The notes: a model not told the origin generated them from the sequence alone. A DNA stretch of 64,000 bases from Limosilactobacillus reuteri (GCF_034259105.1 NZ_CP139478.1:1346001-1410000), one strand, 5' to 3'; shown: positions 1 to 8,743, counted from the first letter of the stretch. Translations and numbers: made by a program.

Positions 1-53
1 GGATTTTCAAAATGAACGCCTAAAAAGTCTACAGATAAATCTTTTTTAATCAT
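1..53 (-). CDS. preA: Dihydropyrimidine dehydrogenase subunit PreA, N-terminus only
   Basis: The first 17 codons (MIKKDLSVDFLGVHFEN) run off the left edge of the window. The peptide matches the conserved start of PreA, the flavin/iron-sulfur subunit that reduces uracil and thymine with NAD(P)H in partnership with PreT. The ATG lies inside the 3' end of preT, an overlap of 8 bases, so the two are read as one operon and translationally coupled. Only the start is visible, so integrity cannot be judged. Confidence 0.7.
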   Translation of the reverse strand, partial: MIKKDLSVDFLGVHFEN

Positions 54-1300
54 TTTCTTGTCCTCCTAACAACCGGTCTATTTCTTCTGCTACTTCTTTT
101 CCTTTCTGTACTGCTACCACAACGGTTTTATCTCCGGCAACAATATCACCAGTCGCAAAAACTTTGGGATCTTTTGTCCGGAATCGTGGTTCACGGAATG
201 GAATATCATTATGCTGTAAGTCAATGTCTAGTCCTTCTGCATTCGCTTTTTGACCAACTGCTAAAATGATCTTATCAGCAGTAATAGTTAATTCACTCTT
301 AATCTTCCGGTGAGTAAAGGTAGCACGATTCTGATGAACTTCTTTTGGAACGTAACCATCAACAATTGTTACACCAGCTTCTTGAGCACCGGCAAGTTCC
401 TTTTTAGAAGCTTTGAATTCATCAAACTGCTCATAAACAACATCGGTAACATAAGGAACGTTAAGCTTCTTTAAGGTTGTTACAACATCCATTGCAACAT
501 CCCCACCACCAATAACAAGGACATTTTGCGGAAGATCTTCTAAATTACCCTTACTTTCTTTTGCCCGGGCTAGGAATGAGATTGCTGATTCAGTACAGAT
601 ATTGTGTTCAAACATTGGAAGCATCTTTGCTTCACTTGTCCCAATAGCAACAATTACTGCATTGTAACGAGCTTTAAGGTCATCCATTGAAATATCTTTT
701 CCGACAGTTGTGTTATAGATAATGTGCGCACCAAGGTCGACAATTCGTTGAACTTCATAATCCACAATTTCTTCCGGCAACCGATACTTAGGAATGCCGT
801 AGGTCAAGTAACCGCCAGCCTTAGCAGCTTTTTCATAGATATCAACTGCATAGCCCTTTTCACGGAGAGTCGTGGCTACTTGTAAACCTGATGGGCCACT
901 GCCAATGATGGCAATACTCATTCCGTTTGGCTTACCGGCTTTAAGAATCTTCATATTCATCTTTCGCTCCATATCAGTGACATACCGTTGAATCCCACCG
1001 ATATCAATTGGTCCGTCGATTTTAGCCCGGGTACATGCCTTTTCACAGTAACGTTCAGTTGGACAAACACGCGCACAGATTGATCCTAACGCATTGTTTT
1101 CCCGAATTGTTTTCCCGAATTGTTTCAGCTGCCCCTTTGACATTACGAAAAAGAACGCTTCGAATAAATTTTGCTGGATTAGTATGTGCTGGACAAGCTT
1201 GTGAACATGGTGCATCATGACATAATAAACATCGTGCAGCTTCCTGCATTACGGTTGTCATCGTGTAACCTTTCGACTCTGTTTCATACTTTGAAGTCAT
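46..1300 (-). pseudogene. preT: preT-like NAD(P)-binding oxidoreductase, frameshifted
   Basis: PreT/GltD-like subunit: N-terminal cysteine-rich iron-sulfur domain (CLLCHDAPC, then CARVCPTERYCEKAC), an FAD-binding GSGPSGL motif and an NAD-binding GGGDVAMD motif. It would pass electrons from NAD(P)H to PreA. The start at 1300 is preceded by AGAGGAGG. The reading frame breaks near 1094-1119, where a 13-base unit is repeated in tandem. Removing one copy joins AETIRENN directly to ALGSICARVCP. The 5' part ends at 1055 and the 3' part opens in another frame, so the product is split between the two cysteine clusters. A recent lesion or an assembly error are both possible. Confidence 0.8.
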
Positions 1301-1373
1301 TAGACACCCTCCTCTAAGTTGTGACTCTTTGACAATTTTGTGATAAACGTAACTTTGTATATAAATAATATTA

Positions 1374-1387
1374 TATAAACGCTTTCG
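1374..1387 (-). promoter_or_regulatory. cre-like site upstream of preT (weak)
   Basis: On the minus strand CGAAAGCGTTTATA resembles the CcpA cre consensus TGWAANCGNTNWCA with two mismatches. It lies about 75 bases upstream of the preT start. The match is weak and could be chance in AT-rich DNA. Confidence 0.25.
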
Positions 1388-1595
1388 ATATAAGTAGGCG
1401 ATCCCCTTAATATATTGCATCGTTTATTCTTAAAGTTGATATCTTCGTATATACAATATGAATATTTTTATTTAACATCTACAACAGTTTTTGTATCAAA
1501 AATCACAAAAAGAGTCTTATTACTTAATGAAAAATCAAATTCCTTGTACAATTATTACAGAGACATGGTTTGGTTAAATTGAAAGAAGGATTAAC

Positions 1596-2357
1596 ATGAA
1601 ATTTATTTCTTGGAGTGTCAATGGCTTGAAGTCAGCCATTAATCATGGATTTGTCGAAGATTTTAAGCGCCAAGATGCTGACTTCTTCTGTCTACAACGT
1701 ACACGATTGGATAAAGGCGAAGAACCGATTCAAATTCCTGATTATTACCAATACTGGAATTATGCGGAAAAGAAGGGTTATTCTGGTACCGCCATTTTCA
1801 CTAAATATAAGCCAGAAAACGTTATATACGGAATGAATAATTCAATTTTTGATAAAGAAGGGCGACTAATCACGCTCGAATATCCAAACTTCTATTTGAT
1901 TGATGTATACGTCCCAGTTTCAGGTGAAAAGCTGCAACATCTTGATTATCGTCTCGACTGGGATCGCGCTTTCCTTGATTATGTTACTAATTTGCAAAGT
2001 AGTAAGCCAGTAATCATTGGCGGTGATATGAGCGTTGCCTATCAACCAATTGACCTAGCAGAGCCGACAGAAGATCATCATAAAGCCGGCTTTACAAAAC
2101 AAGAACGAGCTGATTTTGGTAAATTACTTAATGCTGGCTTGACGGATACTTTCCGTTATCTCCACCCTAATTTGCATGGTGCATATACCTGGTGGAGTTA
2201 TCGTTATGACGCACGGGAACGAAATGTAGGTTGGCGTCTCGACTACTTCTTAGTTTCTGATGTATGGAAAGAACGAATTGAAGAAGCCAAGATTCTTTCA
2301 GATGTCAAAGGTTCAAGTCACTGTCCAATTGAACTTGTTGCTAATGTTGAAGTATAA
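1596..2357 (+). CDS. Exonuclease III/AP-endonuclease-fold protein, probably catalytically dead
   Basis: 253 aa, full length for the ExoA/Xth family (EEP fold) and easily aligned with Bacillus ExoA (SW.VNGL, YWNYAEKKGYSGTAIF, WWSYR, GWRLDYFLVS). The residues that do the chemistry are replaced: SWNVNG is SWSVNG, the metal-binding Glu of CLQET is Arg (CLQRTR), YxPNS is YVPVS, GDLNVAH is GDMSVAY, and SDHCP is SSHCP. The Asp of GD, the Asp of RLDY and the His of SHCP remain. The fold is clearly conserved with no stops, so the protein is probably kept for another role such as DNA binding. Start chosen from GAAAGAAGGA upstream. Confidence 0.85.
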   Translation: MKFISWSVNGLKSAINHGFVEDFKRQDADFFCLQRTRLDKGEEPIQIPDYYQYWNYAEKKGYSGTAIFTKYKPENVIYGMNNSIFDKEGRLITLEYPNFYLIDVYVPVSGEKLQHLDYRLDWDRAFLDYVTNLQSSKPVIIGGDMSVAYQPIDLAEPTEDHHKAGFTKQERADFGKLLNAGLTDTFRYLHPNLHGAYTWWSYRYDARERNVGWRLDYFLVSDVWKERIEEAKILSDVKGSSHCPIELVANVEV

Positions 2358-2390
2358 GAAAACCGAGCTAAATTTTATAATAGTTAAACG

Positions 2391-2430
2391 AAAAGAGGTT
2401 GGAAAAACCAAAATTTTTCCAACCTCTTTT
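2391..2430. terminator. Bidirectional terminator between exoIII-like gene and LysM gene
   Basis: A perfect 17-bp stem (2391-2407 with 2414-2430) with a 6-base loop, A-rich on one flank and T-rich on the other. It lies between two convergent genes, so it can end both transcripts. Confidence 0.85.
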
Positions 2431-2477
2431 ATCGTATGTTTGAAATTTGTTGATTATCTATTTTATTAAATCTTGTT

Positions 2478-3185
2478 TTAGTACCAACCGTGTGATTGCC
2501 AGAATGATTGAGCAGCACTCCATGAACCGTAACGGCTAGCTACGTATTGATCAGCTACTCGTTCTTGGTTAGCTTCTGAGTAGTCACCATTTAAGTATGA
2601 TGCTGACAATTGGTATTTACCAATATATTGACCATTCCGTGCACTGTAGCTACCACATGATTCGCGAGCTGCGATCCAAGCCTTGGCAGCAGCATCATTT
2701 CCAGCTACATTTGAGTTATAGCCAGTTGATGCTTGAGCACTAGATTGTTGTTGTACATTTTGTGTTTGTGGAGTTTGTACTTGTTGTTGAGCAACTGGTG
2801 CTTCTTGGTTTGATTGTACTTGTTGGTTTTGTTGTGCTTGATTTTCAGCAGTTGTAGCTTGTGTATCTGCTTGTGGTGCAACATTTGCGGCTGGTAAAGT
2901 AGCAACTTCTTCTTGAGTAGCTGGTGCAACTTCACCATCATCCTTGATTACTAATTGTTGACCAACGTAAATCAAGTTCTTATCAGCAATATTATTGTTG
3001 TTTGCTAATGTATCTACAAAAGTTAGATCGTGACCTAATTTGTAAGAGATCCCAGAAAGGGTGTCACCTGCTTGCACCGTGTAAATACTGTCGGCGTTTG
3101 CAGTCGTTGCAGTAGCTACTGTTCCTAATGCAACTGCACCAGTAATCGCTGCTGTAATCTTGGCTACTTTCTTAGATAACTTCAT
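2478..3185 (-). CDS. Secreted LysM protein with Apf-type C-terminus (paralogue 1)
   Basis: 235 aa. An Ala-rich signal peptide (residues 1-31, cut near TANA-DS) is followed by one LysM domain (YTVQAGDTLSGISYKLG, about 33-77) that binds peptidoglycan. A Gln-rich linker follows, then a C-terminal lysozyme-like block ending in SFWQSHGWY, as in lactobacillus aggregation-promoting factors. The paralogue at 6661 has ARESGGSYSARNG where this copy has ARESCGSY: a Gly to Cys change next to the conserved Glu, giving a lone cysteine in an exported protein. The linker is Gln-rich here and Pro/Ser/Ala-rich in the paralogue. Ribosome site AAGGATGG is about 12 bases upstream. Confidence 0.9.
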   Translation of the reverse strand: MKLSKKVAKITAAITGAVALGTVATATTANADSIYTVQAGDTLSGISYKLGHDLTFVDTLANNNNIADKNLIYVGQQLVIKDDGEVAPATQEEVATLPAANVAPQADTQATTAENQAQQNQQVQSNQEAPVAQQQVQTPQTQNVQQQSSAQASTGYNSNVAGNDAAAKAWIAARESCGSYSARNGQYIGKYQLSASYLNGDYSEANQERVADQYVASRYGSWSAAQSFWQSHGWY

Positions 3186-3244
3186 TATAAATTCAATCCA
3201 TCCTTTTCTCTTAATTAATCAAATAACTCATTTCAACAATAACT

Positions 3245-3277
3245 ACTATACAGGATTAGGGTTACGAGCGGGTTACT
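3245..3277 (-). promoter_or_regulatory. Promoter with WalR-like box for LysM paralogue 1
   Basis: Minus strand: AGTAAC-N5-CGTAAC (3261-3277), then 10 bases, then -10 TATAGT (3245-3250). The TGTWAH-N5-TGTWAH pattern is the WalR (YycF) box. The same box-to--10 spacing occurs at paralogue 2, where the match is better. No good -35 is visible, which fits an activator-dependent promoter. Confidence 0.5.
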
Positions 3278-3454
3278 AGGACTTATCAAATTTCGTTATT
3301 TCTGTAATTTTTTGTAACAAACGTTCGCTGATTTTTTTATAGTCGCTTAAACGTTGATTTAATAGTTTTTGAGTAACTTGTAAAATTATAACTAGAATTA
3401 TCTCATGTAAAAATTATTCAAAAAAACTGCTCATTTTTTCTTGACGATACAAAA

Positions 3455-3489
3455 ATCGCCCTGTAACGGACTGTTTGTTACAGGGCGAT
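3455..3489 (-). terminator. Terminator of the PEP carboxykinase-like gene
   Basis: A perfect 13-bp stem (3455-3467 with 3477-3489) followed on the minus strand by a T run, 25 bases after the stop codon. Confidence 0.85.
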
Positions 3490-3513
3490 GACAAAATTGT
3501 CTTAATCGTAATC

Positions 3514-5214
3514 TTAATTATTCATCAAAACATCAAGCAATTCTTGAGCTGATTCTTTCAAAGCATCCTTTGACTTGTCATTACCAAGGTGAGTAAAGAT
3601 TTCTCCAACGTATACACCTTGGTCAAATAGCTTTGTAAAGACCTTGTCAATAATCGGCTTAGTTAATTCTGGTTCTTGAACTGGGCCAAATGGGTTAGCA
3701 AAGAATGTCTTGCTCATTCCAACTTCATCAGTTGTTCCAAGGGCCTTCCGTTGTCCAGCAATAAATACTTTTTCTGCCTCTTCCTTTGTATCAAAACGAT
3801 GAATACCAACTTCATCACTGTAATTGTTAGCGTATAGCCACATATCAATATGGTGATGTTTGATTACATTTTCGTAGGTATCAGCAGGAATAATAACCCG
3901 AGCATTCTTTTGTTCAGGATTAAGGTAAACACCACGGTCCATGTTATTGAAGGCCACGGCACTACTCAAATCATCAAGACGAACAAAGGCACCAGTTTCT
4001 GTTCCTTGAGCATATACCCCTGGTTCACCATCAGTAAGGGTAAAGCTTCCCATGTCATCAAAGATTGTCTCCATGCTGACAATCTTATCGTCAGCTAATT
4101 CTTGCAATGCTTCAATTGATTCTGACTTTCCGGCACCTGAATCACCGAAGAAAACAACATTCTTTTCTTTACCATTAGTAAATTTAATCTTCAACATGGA
4201 CCCGTGAATTGGCAGGCGACCATTGTAAATTTGATGAAGGTTATGGAGCGTCAAGCACATCTTCTTCATGTAACCAAAGTAAGTAGTCTTATCTGTGTAA
4301 GGTACTTCACCAACCCACAAATCATTCTTTTCGTCACGATAGTAATGAGAAACCATGCCTTCTGTTTCTTTTAGACCGAAAAGAAGAATCATATCAGGTT
4401 TTTGCCCCTTAATCTCATCAGGGGATGCAATTTCAAATAAGTTTGAAAGAGCAATTCCGTTTACCAAGTAATCAACATTGAAGTAAATAAAGGCTAAACT
4501 TTCACCAATCTTTGCTGGGTAACAATACCACTTACCACGTTCACCACGGAAACGTTCGATCGGGTTATCTTTTACTTCAGAAAAGACCCCTTCCCGTTTG
4601 TTACTCTTAGTGTGCATCATCATTGGTGGACGAAGCATCACGGTATTAATAAAATCAATATCCTTTAATTCTTCATAACCAGCTGGAATTTTCCAATCTT
4701 GTTGTTGAACTAAAATTGTTGCGTTAGTTGCCGCATTAACTTGTCGATAAGTCCGGTTTTCAAAACCTTGGAGCTTTTCTTCGAGGATCCGGTATGCTTT
4801 ACGCACTAAGTCGTTGAATTGAGTATCAATAGTCCGGAACTCGTTACCGATAATCTTATTATCACTAAGATTAATTACCGATACCCGTAATAGTGAACGA
4901 TAGTATGAGTATAATTCTTCAACACTCTCAAGAATATCTTTAGGGTCATATTCATCAAATACACTATCATCATCAAAAAGAACTTTCTTTAAGATATCAA
5001 CAAACTTATTAACAGTGGCATTATCAAAAGCATCATCATCATTATCAGGGTTACGTGAAGCTAAATATAAACGGACAATTTCCTTTACTTCATCACTATT
5101 AATTAATGAAGGAATATCAGTAAAGTAATTTTGACTATAGTTTAACGTTGCAACACCGCGGTCAGGATTTACATATAATGATTTTGTATCAATAATCTGA
5201 CTCTCTTTTGACAT
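3514..5214 (-). CDS. pckA: PEP carboxykinase (ATP)-like P-loop protein
   Basis: 566 aa from the ATG at 5214, preferred over the in-frame ATG at 5223 because GAAAGG then sits 9 bases upstream. A kinase-type P-loop FFGDSGAGKSES lies in the C-terminal half, followed by an acidic FDDMGS stretch, the order seen in PEP carboxykinases and HPr kinase. Lactobacillus homologues of this length are usually annotated as PEP carboxykinase (oxaloacetate + ATP to PEP + CO2 + ADP). I rely on that association; the classical substrate motifs are not obvious and another nucleotide-using phosphotransferase is possible. An IS30 copy sits just upstream of its promoter. Confidence 0.6.
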   Translation of the reverse strand: MSKESQIIDTKSLYVNPDRGVATLNYSQNYFTDIPSLINSDEVKEIVRLYLASRNPDNDDDAFDNATVNKFVDILKKVLFDDDSVFDEYDPKDILESVEELYSYYRSLLRVSVINLSDNKIIGNEFRTIDTQFNDLVRKAYRILEEKLQGFENRTYRQVNAATNATILVQQQDWKIPAGYEELKDIDFINTVMLRPPMMMHTKSNKREGVFSEVKDNPIERFRGERGKWYCYPAKIGESLAFIYFNVDYLVNGIALSNLFEIASPDEIKGQKPDMILLFGLKETEGMVSHYYRDEKNDLWVGEVPYTDKTTYFGYMKKMCLTLHNLHQIYNGRLPIHGSMLKIKFTNGKEKNVVFFGDSGAGKSESIEALQELADDKIVSMETIFDDMGSFTLTDGEPGVYAQGTETGAFVRLDDLSSAVAFNNMDRGVYLNPEQKNARVIIPADTYENVIKHHHIDMWLYANNYSDEVGIHRFDTKEEAEKVFIAGQRKALGTTDEVGMSKTFFANPFGPVQEPELTKPIIDKVFTKLFDQGVYVGEIFTHLGNDKSKDALKESAQELLDVLMNN

Positions 5215-5246
5215 GGATCTCATCCTTTCATCACTTGAATAACTCT

Positions 5247-5275
5247 ATTATAATATATTTTTTAAGATTAGGATG
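5247..5275 (-). promoter_or_regulatory. Probable pckA promoter next to the IS30 insertion
   Basis: Minus strand -10 TATAAT (rc of 5247-5252) with a poor -35 (CATCCT, 5270-5275) 17 bases upstream. The -35 region overlaps the start of the 13-bp IS30 target duplication, so the insertion removed anything further upstream. Confidence 0.4.
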
Positions 5276-5285
5276 AAAATAATAT
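5273..5285. repeat. Left 13-bp target duplication of IS30 copy 1
   Basis: ATGAAAATAATAT, repeated exactly at 6565-6577. The element between the two is 1279 bp, exactly as for the second copy. Confidence 0.8.
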
Positions 5286-6564
5286 GGTGGATTATAGAAT
5301 GAAGTTAGCCACCCAGTTGGTGGTAAATAAAAAACGCCATTCGGCGTGACATCAGGTATCATATTAAGTGAACCAAACCTATATGAAAGGATGTCCGTCA
5401 AATGACGCACTTAAATGATACCATGTCTACTAGTTTATTGACTACTCATAAAAAGAATGCTCATCTTACTAAAGAAGAACGTGTGATGATTGCGACTTTA
5501 AAGTCGCAAGGACTTTCCAATCGCGCAATTGGTCGCCAATTAGGAGTTAATCATCAAACAATTAATAACGAGCTCAACCGTGGTACGGTCCGCCAACTTC
5601 GTCGTCAAAAATCTAATGGTAAGATTTACGAATATTCTTACTACATCTATAGTTATGAAGCTGGTCAGGCCACATATCTTGAACATCACCGCCATTCTGG
5701 TCGTCGTCGCTTATATTATTCTTCAAAGCAATTTTTACGATTAGCTGATCAGCTAATGCTTGGTGAGTTTGACGACCACCATTACTCCCCACAAGCGGTT
5801 ATTTATAAGGCTCGAGATTTAATGAATGATGGCACCCTGATCCCAAAGTCGGTTGTAACTTTATATCAATGGATTAATGAGGGTGTGCTTCGTACGTCCA
5901 ATTTAGACCTCTTTGAAAAACCTAAACGTAAGCATCATCGAACTCATCCGCAAGCTAAAAGGTGCTTAGGGCCTAATATTGCTCAACGACCTCAAACTGC
6001 GGACCAACGGTCCGAAATTGGCCATTGGGAACTAGATACAGTTCAGGGACAGAAAAACGGTAATGACAGTGTTGTACTAGTAATGACTGATCGCCTTTCA
6101 CGAGTTAATATCACGAGTAAAATTGCTGGTAAAACTGCGCATGCAGTAAATCAGTTCTTTATAAATTTACGCCAGAAAATGGGCACAGATGCTTACTATC
6201 GCATCTTTAAGACAATAACCTCTGACAACGGTTCAGAATTTAGTGAGTTAACACAAGTTCACGATCATGTTTTCTATGCTGATCCGTATTCCCCTTGGGA
6301 ACGTGGATCCAATGAGATCAATAACCGGTTTCTCCGCAAGGAGATTACCAAAGGTGAAGCTATAAATAACTATAGTAGTGCTCAGATCATAGCGACTAAT
6401 GATTGGATGAATCACTATCCACGAGCTATGTTTAATGGACATTCGTCAATGGATATCTATCGTAAGGCCTTCTACCAAGAGATATCACAGCTCCATCAAC
6501 CAATAATCAATTGGTCAGTATTATTTATTTGAGTCCAGTGGCTAACTTATTCTTGAAATTTAGG
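5286..6564 (+). mobile_element. IS30-family insertion sequence, copy 1 (1279 bp)
   Basis: Ends were fixed by comparing the two copies in the window: both begin GGTGGATTATAGAATGAAG and end TTCTTGAAATTTAGG relative to the transposase. Imperfect terminal inverted repeats share AGTTAGCCAC. A short hairpin (ACGCC-ATTC-GGCGT) stands between the left end and the gene and may limit read-in transcription. Flanked by 13-bp direct repeats. It sits between pckA and LysM paralogue 2. Confidence 0.9.
5402..6532 (+). CDS. IS30 family transposase
   Basis: 376 aa. An N-terminal helix-turn-helix (LTKEERVMIATLKSQGLSNR) recognises the ends. The DDE catalytic core follows: the first Asp in HWELDTVQG, the second in TSDNGSEF, and the Glu in NEINNRFLRK. 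Intact and probably active. It differs from the copy at 19118 at two residues (HSGRRR/HSGHRR and YYRIF/YYHIF), so at least one transposition was recent. Confidence 0.95.
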   Translation: MTHLNDTMSTSLLTTHKKNAHLTKEERVMIATLKSQGLSNRAIGRQLGVNHQTINNELNRGTVRQLRRQKSNGKIYEYSYYIYSYEAGQATYLEHHRHSGRRRLYYSSKQFLRLADQLMLGEFDDHHYSPQAVIYKARDLMNDGTLIPKSVVTLYQWINEGVLRTSNLDLFEKPKRKHHRTHPQAKRCLGPNIAQRPQTADQRSEIGHWELDTVQGQKNGNDSVVLVMTDRLSRVNITSKIAGKTAHAVNQFFINLRQKMGTDAYYRIFKTITSDNGSEFSELTQVHDHVFYADPYSPWERGSNEINNRFLRKEITKGEAINNYSSAQIIATNDWMNHYPRAMFNGHSSMDIYRKAFYQEISQLHQPIINWSVLFI

Positions 6565-6577
6565 ATGAAAATAATAT
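6565..6577. repeat. Right 13-bp target duplication of IS30 copy 1
   Basis: Exact copy of 5273-5285. Confidence 0.8.
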
Positions 6578-6603
6578 TAACTTTTTTTCATTTTACAAAA
6601 AAA

Positions 6604-6637
6604 TAGGAAATCATCCCTTTATTGAGACAATTTCCTA
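6604..6637 (-). terminator. Terminator of LysM paralogue 2
   Basis: TAGGAAAT stem (6604-6611 with 6630-6637), followed on the minus strand by a run of T. Confidence 0.75.
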
Positions 6638-6660
6638 CTTTAACAATTAATTATTAAATT

Positions 6661-7467
6661 TTAGTACCAACCATGTGATTGCCAGAATGATTGGGCAGCA
6701 CTCCATGAACCGTAACGGTTAGCTACGTATTGATCAGCTACTCGTTCTTGGTTAGCTTCTGAGTAGTCACCATTTAAGTATGATGCTGACAATTGGTACT
6801 TACCAACGTATTGACCGTTACGAGCACTGTAGCTACCACCTGATTCGCGAGCTGCGATCCAAGCCTTAGCAGCAGCATCATTACCACTAACATTTGAGCT
6901 GTAGTTTGAACTAGTAGCTTGTGCTTGTACTGGTGCACTGTAGCTTTGTTGTACAGCAGCTGAAACAGTTGATTGTTGTGGAGCTACTGATTGAACTGGT
7001 GCTGGTTGTTGAACCGGTGCTTGAGATTGTACTGGAGCCTGTGATTGAGCAGGAACAGAAACCGGTGCAGCTGATGATTGGCTTGTTGCTACAGGAGCCT
7101 GACTAGCAACCACCGGAGCTTGGCTAGGTTGTTGACTTTCAACACTAGCTGATGCTGGAGCTTGAGATGCTTCCGGTAAGGTAGCAGCTTGTTGAGCAGT
7201 TGCTTGGGTTACTTCACCGTCATCTTTAATTACTAACTTTTGACCAACATGAATTAAGTTCTTATTGGCAATTTGATTAGTTGAAGCTAAAGAGTCAACA
7301 TAAGTTAAGTCATGGCCTAACTTATAGGAAATACTTGATAAGGTATCACCACTTTGCACCGTGTAAACAGAATCAGCATTAGCAGTAGTTGCAGTAGCGA
7401 ATGTTCCCAAGGCAACAGCACCTGCAACGGCAGCAGTGATTTTCGCGATGTTTTTAGTTAACTTCAT
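6661..7467 (-). CDS. Secreted LysM protein with Apf-type C-terminus (paralogue 2)
   Basis: 268 aa from the ATG at 7467, which matches the start and spacing of paralogue 1. Signal peptide to TANADS, one LysM domain (YTVQSGDTLSSISYKLG), then a long low-complexity linker of Ala, Pro, Gln, Ser and Val. The C-terminal 70 residues are nearly identical to paralogue 1 but keep the normal ARESGGSY. Expected to bind and possibly cut peptidoglycan outside the cell. The near-identical 3' ends at DNA level point to recent duplication or gene conversion between the two genes. Confidence 0.9.
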   Translation of the reverse strand: MKLTKNIAKITAAVAGAVALGTFATATTANADSVYTVQSGDTLSSISYKLGHDLTYVDSLASTNQIANKNLIHVGQKLVIKDDGEVTQATAQQAATLPEASQAPASASVESQQPSQAPVVASQAPVATSQSSAAPVSVPAQSQAPVQSQAPVQQPAPVQSVAPQQSTVSAAVQQSYSAPVQAQATSSNYSSNVSGNDAAAKAWIAARESGGSYSARNGQYVGKYQLSASYLNGDYSEANQERVADQYVANRYGSWSAAQSFWQSHGWY

Positions 7468-7562
7468 AAAGAAAAATCCCATCCTTTTCATAAAATACTT
7501 TTTTATTAATTAGTTATTTATTAGTTTAAGTTGTTGAGTCCTCATATCTCTCAACACCTATT

Positions 7563-7595
7563 ACTATACTCCCCAAAAATTACATGCGGATTACT
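7563..7595 (-). promoter_or_regulatory. Promoter with WalR-like box for LysM paralogue 2
   Basis: Minus strand: AGTAAT-CCGCA-TGTAAT (7579-7595), 10 bases, then -10 TATAGT (7563-7568). One mismatch to TGTWAH-N5-TGTWAH. The arrangement is identical to that of paralogue 1. Confidence 0.55.
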
Positions 7596-7745
7596 CCGAA
7601 ATATCAATTCAGTTGATTTTCGTAATACTTTGTAATAAAAATTTTAATAGTCTGTCAAGCAAATCAACCTCGGCCACGTCCTGATAGTAACTTAGGTCTA
7701 ACTAACTTTTCCCCAGAATTGGCCAAAATTTGTAACATAATAATA

Positions 7746-7794
7746 AATAAGTCGCTGAATTTTTCTTATAAAGAAGAATTTCAACGACTTATTT
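7746..7794 (-). terminator. Terminator after the nrdD-nrdG-sufD-like operon
   Basis: 14-bp stem with one mismatch (AATAAGTCGCTGAA with TTCAACGACTTATT). T-rich on both sides, so it may also work on the plus strand. The remaining DNA between 7596 and 7841 shows nothing else convincing. Confidence 0.7.
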
Positions 7795-7841
7795 TTCGTT
7801 ATTAATGTTTTATTGTAACATTGCTGTAATTAACTTTAGCC

Positions 7842-8732
7842 CTATTCAGCAGTCATTATTTGTTTTAGCCAACGCTCACTACTAGCTAATTCTTTTAATG
7901 GATGGATATCTTCGCTAATTGGCAGTGGTTCGCCGGCTTTTACTTTAAAAGGTGCTCCAGTGACCATTTCTGAATCCCGATATTGGGTAAGAGTGGCAGA
8001 AGTTTCCTTACCAAAACCATCAACCATTGCGGTTAACTGCTGTGTTCCGCTTAAAGCAATTGTGGGGGTCCACTGAGTATTTTGACCATCCAGAAAACTA
8101 TAAAGATCAACAGTAGCTTTAGTTTGAACTTGACTCGCTACTTCAAACTGCAGCGTTGAACCATGGGCTTGGTATGCATGGATTGTCCGATAGATATTTT
8201 TACTAGTTGAGCGATTTGCCTGCCGGTACGTAACGTGCGCGTTAGCTCCGACTAAAATCTCCGTCCCTTCATATGATGGTAATAACGTATCATTAACCAT
8301 CCGTTCTTCAATTACCGCATTCGCCCCCGCACTGATGACAATAATATTATGGGTGTTTGCAGAGTTAAGATGGGGACTAAAGACAATTGGACGCTCCTGA
8401 GTAATTTGTGGACGCAAATATATAAACTGTCCACAGTCAATATTTGCAAGATGCATGGCCGCTAACTGGTTATCCTGCCAAAAGATGGCCTTCTCCATTA
8501 GATTTTCTTGTAATAGTGTTGAGTATTCATTAATCGCTTGTTCAAGAGGCATCGCTGTTAGGCTGTCTTCCTGTAAAGAAAGCCAACCCCTACTTACACC
8601 AGTTGTTCTCTTTTGCCAGGGATCTTCCCATTCTTCTTGACCAGGTAAAGTCGGGAATCGTGATTGCAGTATAACTGCTAGTTGACGCTTTTTCTCTAAC
8701 CATGCTGGCTCTTTCTTCCAAATTTTTGCCAT
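7842..8732 (-). CDS. SufB/SufD-like Fe-S assembly protein
   Basis: 296 aa from the ATG at 8732 (GAGGAG six bases upstream). The central and C-terminal parts show the beta-helix pattern of the SufBD core (NIIVISAGANAVIEERMV, EILVGANAHVTYRQ, HPLKELASSERWLKQIM). No SufB, SufC, SufS or SufU lies beside it. Its start is 9 bases after nrdG, so it is the third gene of the anaerobic ribonucleotide reductase operon. NrdG and the NrdD zinc site both need metal centres, so a role in building the NrdG [4Fe-4S] cluster is a reasonable inference. Shorter than a typical SufD and without its usual partner genes. Confidence 0.7.
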   Translation of the reverse strand: MAKIWKKEPAWLEKKRQLAVILQSRFPTLPGQEEWEDPWQKRTTGVSRGWLSLQEDSLTAMPLEQAINEYSTLLQENLMEKAIFWQDNQLAAMHLANIDCGQFIYLRPQITQERPIVFSPHLNSANTHNIIVISAGANAVIEERMVNDTLLPSYEGTEILVGANAHVTYRQANRSTSKNIYRTIHAYQAHGSTLQFEVASQVQTKATVDLYSFLDGQNTQWTPTIALSGTQQLTAMVDGFGKETSATLTQYRDSEMVTGAPFKVKAGEPLPISEDIHPLKELASSERWLKQIMTAE

Positions 8733-8743
8733 CATTTTCTCCT

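Noticed and set aside
1035..1220. Open frame on the plus strand opposite preT
   Set aside because: It exists only because the preT frame on the other strand lacks stops here; no ribosome site and no family resemblance.
2705..2941. 78-codon frame inside LysM paralogue 1
   Set aside because: A by-product of the CAA-rich Gln linker; composition (His, Gln, Lys, Leu) is not protein-like.
3303..3318. Second WalR box (TGTAAT-N4-TGTAAC) upstream of LysM 1
   Set aside because: The spacer is four bases instead of five, so it does not meet the WalR rule; noted only as a conserved feature.
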